This document shows, in pieces, positions 17,232-25,259 of a stretch of DNA of 64,000 nucleotides (its first letter is position 1; each line of letters begins with the position of its first letter). Origin of the DNA: Cellulomonas_A sp047229345 (lineage in GTDB: Bacteria > Actinomycetota > Actinomycetes > Actinomycetales > Cellulomonadaceae); NCBI RefSeq assembly GCF_047229345.1, contig NZ_JBFTER010000007.1:17447-81446 (forward strand). Direction: 5' to 3'. Under the pieces are notes generated by a model. It did not search any database. It was not told where the DNA came from and worked only from the letters and a program-made list of their open reading frames with translations. Made by a program: the position numbers and the translations under genes.

Positions 17232-17885
17232 TCAGCCGCGCCCGACGAGCGCCGACAGGTACGTCTCGACCTCGGTCATCGCGGTCTCCTCGTCGCCGGC
17301 CACGATCGCCGCGACGAGGTCGTCGTGCCCCGCGTCGCCGAGCGCGGGGCGCTCGAAGTTGAACCGGATGTTCTCGCTGATCGCGTCGATCAGGCTCTCG
17401 TACAGCGAGAGCAGCACCGGGTTCCGGCCCGCGCGCGCGATCGCGAGGTGCAGCGCGAGGTCGGTGCTCACCATCTCGTCGAGGTCGCCGCCCGCGTACG
17501 CGACCGCGCGCTGCTCGCGCAGCCGCTCGAGCGTCGTGACGTCCGTGGCGGTGCGTCGCCGGGCCGCGAGCCGCGCGGCCTCGACCTCGAGGCTGCGCCG
17601 GACCTCGACGACGTCGCGCTGGCGGGCGTCGGCGATCTGGCGGCCCATCGTCACCGCGAGCTCGGACGTCGAGAGGACGTAGGTGCCCGAGCCCTGCCGC
17701 CGCGCGAGCAGCCCGGCGTGCACGAGCGACTGCACGGCCTCGCGCACCGTGTTGCGCCCGACCCCGAGGAGCTCGGCGAGCGCCGGCTCGGGCGGGATGC
17801 GCGTGCCGACGGCCCACTGGCCGGAGGTGATGCGCTGGCGCAGCGTGTCGACGGCGTTGTCGATCAGCCCGGTGCGGCGTGTCAT
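17232..17885 (-). CDS. GntR-family (FadR/FCD subfamily) transcriptional regulator
   Basis: This 217-residue DNA-binding protein has an N-terminal winged helix with the GntR hallmark GTRIPPEPALAELLGVGRNTVREAV. A C-terminal helical FCD ligand domain (about residues 85-215) follows, carrying conserved metal-site residues such as D and H in STDLALHLAIA and H in AGHDDLVAAI. Relatives sense carboxylic acids. The ATG at 17885 has an AGAGGG site; a GTG at 17957 would add 24 residues. The target is not obvious, since neighbours are a tRNA and argS. Confidence 0.85.
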   Translation of the reverse strand: MTRRTGLIDNAVDTLRQRITSGQWAVGTRIPPEPALAELLGVGRNTVREAVQSLVHAGLLARRQGSGTYVLSTSELAVTMGRQIADARQRDVVEVRRSLEVEAARLAARRRTATDVTTLERLREQRAVAYAGGDLDEMVSTDLALHLAIARAGRNPVLLSLYESLIDAISENIRFNFERPALGDAGHDDLVAAIVAGDEETAMTEVETYLSALVGRG

Positions 17886-18130
17886 CCCGTCCCTCTTCGC
17901 GTCCGTGACGACCTGCCGCGGTGCGGGCCGCAGGTCGAGTGCCGGTGCAGTCAACACCGTGCACGGTGGTGACCGCCAGGGACCGGGGACCCCCGGATCC
18001 GGACGAGCGTCCGGTACGTGCGCGAGGCGGGGTGCGCGGGTGGCCGCGACGGCCTCCCGGCGGCTCGGGAACGGGCGTCGGGGAGCGCCCGACCGGCGGA
18101 ATCCTGTCGGGGTGCCCGGCCCGCGCTCGG

Positions 18131-18136
18131 TACCCT
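18131..18136 (+). promoter_or_regulatory. -10 box (TACCCT) for argS
   Basis: TACCCT ends 6 nt before the GTG start at 18143, with no ribosome site between. This spacing is what actinobacterial leaderless promoters show. Confidence 0.55.
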
Positions 18137-18142
18137 GGGCCG

Positions 18143-19822
18143 GTGACCCCCGCTGAGCTCTCCCAGGCCCTCCGTGCTGCCCTCGTGGCCGCGGTCGACG
18201 ACGGCACGTTCGCCCTCGACGCCGCGCTCGTCCCCGCCGAGGTCCACGTCGAGCGACCCCGTCAGCGTGAGCACGGCGACTGGGCGACCAACGTCGCGAT
18301 GCAGCTCGCGAAGAAGGCCGGCACCAACCCGCGGGCCTTCGCCGAGGAGCTCGCGCGCCGGCTCGCCGAGCACCCCGGCGTCGCGAAGGTCGACGTCGCC
18401 GGTCCCGGCTTCCTCAACATCACGCTCGACGCGGCGGCGGCCGGCGAGCTCGCCCGGTCGATCGTCGAGCAGGGCACGGCGTACGGGCGCAGCGAGACGC
18501 TCGCGGGTCAGCGGATCAACCTCGAGTTCGTCTCGGCCAACCCCACGGGCCCGCTGCACATCGGCGGCGTGCGCTGGGCCGCGGTGGGCGACTCGCTCGC
18601 CCGGGTGCTGCAGGCGTCGGGCGCCGACGTCACGCGCGAGTACTACTTCAACGACCACGGCGCGCAGATCGACCGGTTCGCGCGCTCGCTCGTCGCCCGG
18701 GCCCGCGGCGAGGAGGCCCCCGAGGACGGCTACGGCGGGCAGTACATCACCGACATCGCCGAGGCCGTCGTCGCGGACGCGCTCGCGGCCGGCGAGCCCG
18801 ACCCCCGCACGCTGCCCGACGCCGAGGCGGTCGAGGCGTTCCGCTCGCGCGGCGTCGAGCGCATGTTCGGTGAGATCAAGGCCAAGCTGCACGACTTCCG
18901 CGTCGACTTCGACGTGTACTTCCACGAGGACTCGCTGCACGAGTCGCAGGCCGTCGAGCGCGCGATCGCCCGCCTGCGCGAGCTCGGGCACATCTTCGAG
19001 ACCGACGGCGCGACGTGGCTGCGGACCACGGAGTTCGGTGACGACAAGGACCGCGTCATCGTCAAGTCCGACGGCGAGGCCGCGTACATCGCGGGCGACC
19101 TGGCGTACTACCTCGACAAGCGCGAGCGGGGCTTCGACCGCGCGATCATCATGCTCGGCGCGGACCACCACGGGTACATCGGCCGGATGATGGCGATGTG
19201 CGCGGCCTTCGGGGACACCCCGGGCGTCAACCTCGAGATCCTCATCGGGCAGATGGTCAACCTGCTCAAGGACGGCGAGCCGGTCCGGATGTCCAAGCGC
19301 GCGGGCACGATCATCTCGCTCGACGACCTCGTCGACGCGGTCGGGATCGACGCGGCCCGGTACGCCCTCGCGCGCTCGGCGGCGAACTCGCAGCTCGACA
19401 TCGACCTGGACCTGCTCGCGAGCGCGACCAACGAGAACCCCGTGCACTACGTGCAGTACGCGCACGCCCGCACCGTGGGCGTCGGGCGCAACGCGGCGGA
19501 CTCCGGCGTGGACCGTGCCGCCGGGTTCGACCCGTCGCTCCTCGACCACGAGGCCGACGCGGTCCTGCTCGGCCTGCTCGCGCAGCTGCCGCGCGTCGTG
19601 ACCCAGGCCGCGGAGCTCCGCGAGCCGCACCGCGTCGCCCGGTACCTCGAGGAGGTCGCCGGCGCCTACCAGAAGTGGTACGAGCTGCGCCGCGTCACGC
19701 CGCTGGGCGACGAGGAGGTCACGGACGTGCACCGCACGCGGCTGTGGCTCAACGACGCGACCCGCCAGGTCCTCGCGAACGGCCTCGAGCTCCTGGGCGT
19801 GAGCGCGCCCGAGCGCAAGTGA
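18143..19822 (+). CDS. argS: Arginyl-tRNA synthetase
   Basis: This 559-residue class I enzyme charges tRNA-Arg with arginine. It has the N-terminal tRNA-contact domain, the HIGH-type motif in SANPTGPLHIGG, the KMSKS-type RMSKRAGTI and the C-terminal DALR anticodon domain ending WLNDATRQVLANGLELLGVSAPERK. The GTG start is fixed by the -10 box 6 nt upstream (leaderless). The stop overlaps the lysA start by 4 bp. argS-lysA-hom order is conserved in actinobacteria. Its cognate tRNA-Arg lies about 1 kb upstream. Confidence 0.97.
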   Translation: MTPAELSQALRAALVAAVDDGTFALDAALVPAEVHVERPRQREHGDWATNVAMQLAKKAGTNPRAFAEELARRLAEHPGVAKVDVAGPGFLNITLDAAAAGELARSIVEQGTAYGRSETLAGQRINLEFVSANPTGPLHIGGVRWAAVGDSLARVLQASGADVTREYYFNDHGAQIDRFARSLVARARGEEAPEDGYGGQYITDIAEAVVADALAAGEPDPRTLPDAEAVEAFRSRGVERMFGEIKAKLHDFRVDFDVYFHEDSLHESQAVERAIARLRELGHIFETDGATWLRTTEFGDDKDRVIVKSDGEAAYIAGDLAYYLDKRERGFDRAIIMLGADHHGYIGRMMAMCAAFGDTPGVNLEILIGQMVNLLKDGEPVRMSKRAGTIISLDDLVDAVGIDAARYALARSAANSQLDIDLDLLASATNENPVHYVQYAHARTVGVGRNAADSGVDRAAGFDPSLLDHEADAVLLGLLAQLPRVVTQAAELREPHRVARYLEEVAGAYQKWYELRRVTPLGDEEVTDVHRTRLWLNDATRQVLANGLELLGVSAPERK

Positions 19823-21174
19823 CCGGCTCGCCCTGGTCGAGCGGCGTCGCCCGCACGGCCGACGGCTCCGTCGCGGTCGCCGGCGTCGACGTGCGGGCGC
19901 TCGCGGCCGAGCACGGGACCCCGGCGTACGTGCTCGACGAGGCCGACTTCCGTGCGCGGGCCCGGGCGTACCGGGACGCGTTCGCCGCGGCGTTCGAGCC
20001 GCTCGGCACGGGCGTCGACGTGTACTACGCGGGCAAGGCGTTCCTCTCGGTCGCCGTCGCGCGGTGGGCCCACGAGGAGGGGCTGCGCGTCGACACGTCG
20101 ACGGGCGGCGAGCTCGCGGTCGCGCTGCGCGCCGGGCTGCCGGGCCCGGAGATCGGGCTGCACGGCAACAACAAGTCGGACTCCGAGCTCGCGCGTGCGC
20201 TCGCCGCGGGGGTCGGCCGGATCATCGTCGACTCGTTCGGCGAGGTCGAGCGGGTCGCGGCGGCGGCACGCGCGCACGGCGGCGGCCCGGCACCGGTCAT
20301 GGTGCGCGTCACGACGGGCGTGCACGCCGGCGGCCACGAGTACATCTCGACCGCGCACGAGGACCAGAAGTTCGGGCTCTCCCTCGTCGCGGGCCCGGAC
20401 GGTGGCACGAGCCCCGCGATGGCCGCGCTGCGCGCCGTGCTCGAGCTCCCCGAGCTCCACCTGCTCGGCATCCACTCGCACATCGGCTCCCAGATCCTCG
20501 ACCCGTCGGGCTTCGAGGTCGCCGCCCGCAAGGTCCTCGCGCTGCGTGCCGAGCTCGCGCGCGACACCGGCTACCTCGTCCCCGAGGTCGACCTCGGCGG
20601 CGGCTACGGCATCGCCTACGTGCCCGGGGAGGTCCCGCTCGACCCGGCCCGCGTCGCCAAGGACCTCGCGTCGACGGTCGACGCGGTGTGCGCGGAGCTG
20701 TCCACGCCGCTGCCGCGCCTGTCGATCGAGCCGGGCCGGGCGATCGTCGGGCCGACGACGTGCACGCTCTACACGGTCGGCACGGTCAAGCCCGTCGCGC
20801 TCGACGACGGCCGCACGCGCCTGTACGTGGCGGTCGACGGCGGCATGAGCGACAACATCCGCCCCGCGCTGTACGGCGCCGCGTACCACGCGGAGGTCGT
20901 CTCCCGGACGAGCAGCGAGCCCGGCGTGCTCGCGCGCGTCGTCGGCAAGCACTGCGAGAGCGGCGACATCGTGGTCCACGAGGTGCAGCTGCCTGCCGAC
21001 GTGCGGACCGGCGACCTGCTCGCGGTCGCCGCGACGGGTGCGTACGGCCGCTCGATGGCCTCCAACTACAACCACGTGCCGCGCCCGCCGGTCGTCGCGG
21101 TGACGGACGGTGCCACCCGCGTGCTCGTCCGCCGCGAGACCGAGGACGACCTGCTGGCGCTGGACCAGGGCTGA
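19819..21174 (+). CDS. lysA: Diaminopimelate decarboxylase
   Basis: This enzyme decarboxylates meso-diaminopimelate to lysine, the last step of lysine synthesis. The 451-residue fold-type III PLP protein has the cofactor lysine K73 in VYYAGKAFLS. It also has the phosphate-binding DLGGGYGI, the EPGRAIVGP arginine motif and the partner-subunit active-site loop GKHCESGDIV. The GTG start overlaps the argS stop (GTGA), so the two are coupled. A hairpin directly after the stop separates it from hom. Confidence 0.96.
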   Translation: MTGSPWSSGVARTADGSVAVAGVDVRALAAEHGTPAYVLDEADFRARARAYRDAFAAAFEPLGTGVDVYYAGKAFLSVAVARWAHEEGLRVDTSTGGELAVALRAGLPGPEIGLHGNNKSDSELARALAAGVGRIIVDSFGEVERVAAAARAHGGGPAPVMVRVTTGVHAGGHEYISTAHEDQKFGLSLVAGPDGGTSPAMAALRAVLELPELHLLGIHSHIGSQILDPSGFEVAARKVLALRAELARDTGYLVPEVDLGGGYGIAYVPGEVPLDPARVAKDLASTVDAVCAELSTPLPRLSIEPGRAIVGPTTCTLYTVGTVKPVALDDGRTRLYVAVDGGMSDNIRPALYGAAYHAEVVSRTSSEPGVLARVVGKHCESGDIVVHEVQLPADVRTGDLLAVAATGAYGRSMASNYNHVPRPPVVAVTDGATRVLVRRETEDDLLALDQG

Positions 21175-21193
21175 GGGCCTGGCGGCCAGGCCC
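21175..21193 (+). terminator. Hairpin directly after lysA
   Basis: GGGCCTGG (21175-21182) pairs perfectly with CCAGGCCC (21186-21193) around a 3-nt loop, beginning at the first base after the lysA stop. It separates argS-lysA from the threonine operon. Confidence 0.55.
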
Positions 21194-21194
21194 C

Positions 21195-21200
21195 TATCCT
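21195..21200 (+). promoter_or_regulatory. Candidate -10 box (TATCCT) for hom-thrC-thrB
   Basis: TATCCT matches TANNNT and follows the lysA hairpin. It would give a leader of about 125 nt before hom. I saw no T-box or riboswitch fold in that leader. Confidence 0.4.
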
Positions 21201-21334
21201 GTGACGCGGCCCGACGGACCCGCGGCGCGCGCGTGCCGAGCAGCACGCACCGCCCCGGGCGGACGGGCGGACGAGACCGACGCACCACCCAGGAACGACC
21301 GAGCGGGCGCAGCCCCGAGGCGGAGGCCGACGCA

Positions 21335-22690
21335 GTGACAGCAGCCGACGGGCAGGCAGGCGCCCCGACCGACGAGCGCACCGGCGAGCCCCGCGCGACG
21401 CCGCTGCGCGTGGCCGTGCTCGGGTGCGGCGTCGTGGGCACCGAGGTCGTGCGCCTCCTGACGACCCAGGCCGACGACCTCGCCGCCCGCACCGGGGCCC
21501 GGCTCGAGGTCGTCGGGATCGCCGTCCGCGACACCGCGACCCCGCGCGACGCGGTCGTCGACCCGGCGCTGCTCACGACCGACGCCGAGGAGCTCGTCAC
21601 GCGCGCCGACGTCGTGATCGAGGTCGTCGGCGGCATCGAGCCCGCGCGCTCGCTCCTGCTGCGCGCGATCGAGCACGGCGCGTCGGTGGTCACGGCCAAC
21701 AAGGCGCTGCTGGCGCAGGACGGCCCGACGCTGTACGCCGCCGCGGACGCCGCGGGCGTCGACGTGTACTTCGAGGCCGCCGTCGCGGGCGCGATCCCGA
21801 TCGTGCGCCCGGTGCGCGAGTCGCTCGCGGGCGACCGGGTGCGCCGCGTGCTCGGCATCGTCAACGGGACCACCAACTACGTGCTCGACCGCATGACGAC
21901 CGAGGGGCTCGACCTCGACCAGGCCGTCAAGGAGGCGCAGGCGCTCGGGTACGCGGAGGCCGACCCGACCGCCGACGTCGAGGGCTTCGACGCCGCCGCG
22001 AAGGCCGCGATCCTCGCCTCGCTCGCGTTCCACACCCGCGTGTCCATCGACGACGTGGACCGCGAGGGCATCACCGCGATCACCGCGGACGACGTCGCGT
22101 GGGCCGAGCGCACCGGCTACGTCATCAAGCTGCTCGCGATCGCGGAGCGCCGCGACGAGGGCGTCCAGGTGCGCGTGCACCCCGCGCTCGTCCCGGTCGC
22201 GCACCCGCTCGCGGGGGTCCGCGGGGCGTTCAACGCGGTGTTCGTCGAGGCCGAGGCCGCGGGCGAGCTCATGTTCTACGGCCGCGGCGCGGGTGGCGCC
22301 CCCACGGCGTCCGCGGTGCTCGGCGACGTGGTCTCGGCCGCGCGCCACCGGGTGCTCGGCGGCAAGGGCCCGGTCGAGTCGTCGTACGCCGGACTGCCCG
22401 TGCTGCCCGCGTCGTCGGCGCGCACGCGCTACCAGGTCCGCCTCGACGTGCAGGACCGCCCGGGCGTGCTCGCGCAGGTCGCCGCGCTGCTCGCCGACCA
22501 CGGCGTCTCGATCGAGGCGGTCCGCCAGGCGCCCGCGCCGCTGGGGCCCGACGGCGGCGACGGTCTCGCGCGCCTGATCATCACGACGCACGAGGCGTCC
22601 GAGGAGTCGCTCGCGGCCACCGTCGCCGCGATCACCGAGCACGAGGCGGTCCGCCGGGTGCTGTCCGTGCTGCGAGTCGAGGGAGTCTGA
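21335..22690 (+). CDS. hom: Homoserine dehydrogenase
   Basis: This enzyme reduces aspartate semialdehyde to homoserine at the branch to threonine and methionine. The 451-residue protein has the NAD(P) loop LGCGVVG (residues 29-35), the catalytic-domain signature ANKALLAQDG, the stretch GIVNGTTNYVLDRMT and a C-terminal ACT domain (about residues 370-450, RYQVRLDVQDRPGVLAQVAAL). The ACT domain suggests threonine feedback. The GTG at 21335 has a GGAGG site. Its stop overlaps the thrC ATG, so hom-thrC-thrB form an operon. Confidence 0.95.
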   Translation: MTAADGQAGAPTDERTGEPRATPLRVAVLGCGVVGTEVVRLLTTQADDLAARTGARLEVVGIAVRDTATPRDAVVDPALLTTDAEELVTRADVVIEVVGGIEPARSLLLRAIEHGASVVTANKALLAQDGPTLYAAADAAGVDVYFEAAVAGAIPIVRPVRESLAGDRVRRVLGIVNGTTNYVLDRMTTEGLDLDQAVKEAQALGYAEADPTADVEGFDAAAKAAILASLAFHTRVSIDDVDREGITAITADDVAWAERTGYVIKLLAIAERRDEGVQVRVHPALVPVAHPLAGVRGAFNAVFVEAEAAGELMFYGRGAGGAPTASAVLGDVVSAARHRVLGGKGPVESSYAGLPVLPASSARTRYQVRLDVQDRPGVLAQVAALLADHGVSIEAVRQAPAPLGPDGGDGLARLIITTHEASEESLAATVAAITEHEAVRRVLSVLRVEGV

Positions 22691-23781
22691 TGGCCCACCA
22701 GTGGCGAGGCATCATCGCCGAGTACGCGGACCGGCTGCCCGAGCACGTGCAGCGCAAGGTCGTCACGCTCGGGGAGGGCGGCACGCCGCTCGTCCCCGCG
22801 CCGGCGCTCTCCGAGCTCACGGGCGCCGAGGTGCTCCTCAAGGTCGAGGGCATGAACCCGACCGGCTCCTTCAAGGACCGCGGCATGACCACGGCGATCT
22901 CGTCGGCGGCCGGGCGCGGCGCCAAGGCGGTCGTGTGCGCGTCGACCGGCAACACGTCGGCGTCGGCCGCGGCCTACGCCACGGCGGCCGGGATGCTGTG
23001 CGCGGTGCTCGTGCCGGACGGCAAGATCGCGATGGGCAAGCTCAGCCAGGCCATCGCGCACGGCGCGCGCCTGCTCCAGGTCGACGGCAACTTCGACGAC
23101 TGCCTCGTCGCGGCCCGCAAGCTCGCCGAGGTGTACCCGGTCGAGCTCGTCAACTCGGTCAACCCCGACCGCATCGAGGGTCAGAAGACCGGCTCGTTCG
23201 AGGTCGTCGACGCGCTCGGCGACGCGCCCGACATCCACGCGCTGCCCGTCGGCAACGCGGGGAACATCACGGCGTACTGGCGCGGCTACCGCGAGTACGC
23301 GGGGCTCGACGCGGGCGAGCAGCACGGCGCCGTCGCGACGCGCACCCCGGCGATGTGGGGCTTCCAGGCCGCCGGCGCGGCGCCCATCGTCTCGGGCCAC
23401 CCCGTCGACCAGCCCGAGACCATCGCGACCGCGATCCGCATCGGCAACCCGGCGTCGTGGCAGCAGGCGGAGGAGGCGCGCGACACCTCGGGCGGCCTGA
23501 TCGAGGCCGTCACCGACGAGCAGATCCTCGCCGCGCACCGCATCCTGTCGAGCCAGGTCGGCGTGTTCGTCGAGCCCGCCTCGGCCGCGGGCGTCGCGGG
23601 CATCCTCATGCTGGCGGAGCAGGGCCGGGTCCCGGCGGGCGCGCGCATCGTCGTGACGGTCACGGGCCACGGCCTCAAGGACCCGCAGTGGGCGCTCAAG
23701 ACGGCCGACGGCTCGGAGATCGTGCCCGTGCGCGTCAGCGCGGACGTCGTGTCGATCGCCGACGCGCTCGAGCTCTCCTGA
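22690..23781 (+). CDS. thrC: Threonine synthase
   Basis: This enzyme converts O-phosphohomoserine to threonine with PLP. At 363 residues it is the short actinobacterial/Bacillus form. The cofactor lysine is K62 in NPTGSFKDRGM, and the phosphate loop is PVGNAGNITAYWRGY. EPASAAGVAG and VTVTGHGLKDP are also typical. The ATG overlaps the hom stop (TGATG), and thrB follows 11 bp downstream, so the pathway order hom-thrC-thrB is intact. Confidence 0.96.
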   Translation: MAHQWRGIIAEYADRLPEHVQRKVVTLGEGGTPLVPAPALSELTGAEVLLKVEGMNPTGSFKDRGMTTAISSAAGRGAKAVVCASTGNTSASAAAYATAAGMLCAVLVPDGKIAMGKLSQAIAHGARLLQVDGNFDDCLVAARKLAEVYPVELVNSVNPDRIEGQKTGSFEVVDALGDAPDIHALPVGNAGNITAYWRGYREYAGLDAGEQHGAVATRTPAMWGFQAAGAAPIVSGHPVDQPETIATAIRIGNPASWQQAEEARDTSGGLIEAVTDEQILAAHRILSSQVGVFVEPASAAGVAGILMLAEQGRVPAGARIVVTVTGHGLKDPQWALKTADGSEIVPVRVSADVVSIADALELS

Positions 23782-23792
23782 GCCGCGCGACC

Positions 23793-24863
23793 ATGCGCCT
23801 CGGTCACCACCACGTCCGCGCGCGCGTCCCGGCGACGAGCGCGAACCTCGGCCCCGGCTTCGACGCGCTCGGGCTCGCGCTCGGCCTGCAGGACGACCTC
23901 GAGGTGCGCGCGCTGGGCTCGTCGGGCGTCGTGGTCGACGTGACGGGGGAGGGCGCCGACTCGGTGCCGCGCGGCGAGGACCACCTCGTGGTGCGCGCGC
24001 TGCGGCTCGCGCTCGACCACGTCGGTGCCTCGCAGACCGGCCTGCACCTGACGTGCACCAACCGCATCCCGCACGGGCGGGGGCTCGGCTCGTCGGCGGC
24101 CGCCGCGGTCGGCGGGCTCCTGCTCGCGCGTGCGCTGCTCGCGGACCCCGAGGCGCTCGACGACGACACCGTGCTCGGCCTCGCGACCGAGCTCGAGGGC
24201 CACCCGGACAACGCCGCGCCGGCGCTGCTCGGCGGTGCGACGATCGCGTGGCTCGAGAGCGCGGACGAGCGGGCGCCGGGCGGGCACGCGGGCCGCGGCG
24301 CGGGTGCCGGGGTCGTCCGACCGGACGGCACCGACGGTCGCGACGCACGGACCGCGACGTCGTCCTCGCCGGCGGCCCGTCCGGACCGTCCCCGCGCGGT
24401 CCGCCTCGACCTCCACCCGGACGTCGCCCCGCTCGTCGTCGTCCCGGCGACCGAGCTGTCGACGCGCCGCGCCCGCGGCGTGCTGCCGGCGAGCGTCCCG
24501 CACACCGACGCCGCCCAGCAGGCCGGGCGTGCGGCGCTGCTCGTCGAGGCGCTCGCGCGCCGCCCCGACCTCCTGCTGCCCGCGACCCGCGACTGGCTGC
24601 ACCAGCCCTACCGTCGCGACGTCATGCCGGACAGCCTCGCGCTCGTCGACGCGCTGCGGGCGCACGGCGTCGCGGCGGTCGTCTCCGGCGCCGGGCCGAC
24701 GGTGCTCGCGCTCGCACGCGTGCGGCGGGACGCCGCGGGGACGGCTGTCGGCACCGACGCGGACGCCGTGGTCGACGACGCGTTCGGGGGCGTCATGGGT
24801 GGCTGGACCGTGCTGCGCCCGGACGTCGACCTCGCCGGCGGGAGCGCCTGGCCCGTCGGCTGA
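23793..24863 (+). CDS. thrB: Homoserine kinase (with low-complexity insert)
   Basis: This GHMP-family kinase phosphorylates homoserine with ATP. Typical motifs are PATSANLGPGFDALGLAL, the ATP loop PHGRGLGSSAAAAVGGLL, EGHPDNAAPALLGG and the C-terminal VSGAGPTVLALA. The protein has 356 residues against about 310 for the family. The excess is a Gly/Arg/Asp/Pro-rich stretch at about residues 157-203, in the loop after the ATP-binding half and before the substrate-binding half. The start ATG is 11 bp after thrC. It ends the threonine operon. Confidence 0.94.
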   Translation: MRLGHHHVRARVPATSANLGPGFDALGLALGLQDDLEVRALGSSGVVVDVTGEGADSVPRGEDHLVVRALRLALDHVGASQTGLHLTCTNRIPHGRGLGSSAAAAVGGLLLARALLADPEALDDDTVLGLATELEGHPDNAAPALLGGATIAWLESADERAPGGHAGRGAGAGVVRPDGTDGRDARTATSSSPAARPDRPRAVRLDLHPDVAPLVVVPATELSTRRARGVLPASVPHTDAAQQAGRAALLVEALARRPDLLLPATRDWLHQPYRRDVMPDSLALVDALRAHGVAAVVSGAGPTVLALARVRRDAAGTAVGTDADAVVDDAFGGVMGGWTVLRPDVDLAGGSAWPVG

Positions 24864-25259
24864 GGTCTCGCCCGCGCGGACTCCGGCGTCGTCCTCGCGG
24901 GGTGCCGGGACCGCGCCGGACCGCTCTCGCGACCCCGGCCGAGCGGGCGACGAGCGGGCCGCCACCCGGTCGGGTGAACATGTGTCCAGGAGCGGGCGAT
25001 ATCACACGCGGTGGTACGATAACGCTGTTCCCCGGATCTCGTGCTCCGTCACGTTCCCGTCTCTCCACACCCGCACACCTCAGCCTCGAGGGTGCGCGAC
25101 GGGCACCCGCGAGCCCAGCCGGGAGCGATCCAGCCCACGTGCGCAGACGTCGTCGTACGCAGCGCGTGTGGCTCCAGCAACGATCCGGCCGCTCAGGACC
25201 GGACGTAGGCCGAACCCGCAGACCGGGTGAGTGCCACCGACGAGGGGGAAGGGTCCTTC
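24864..25259 (+). other. thrB-rho intergenic region with rho promoter and leader
   Basis: No gene is supportable in these 396 bp. TACGAT at 25015-25020, in an AT-richer patch, is the best -10 box. It would give rho a leader of about 230 nt, roughly 25027-25259. Long leaders are used for rho autoregulation in other bacteria. I see no perfect hairpin. A GGGGGAAGGG ribosome site lies just before the start at 25260. Confidence 0.45.

Noticed and set aside
21175..21334. T-box, riboswitch or attenuator before hom
   Set aside because: Only the short lysA hairpin is visible. There is no leader peptide rich in Thr/Ile codons and no T-box core.
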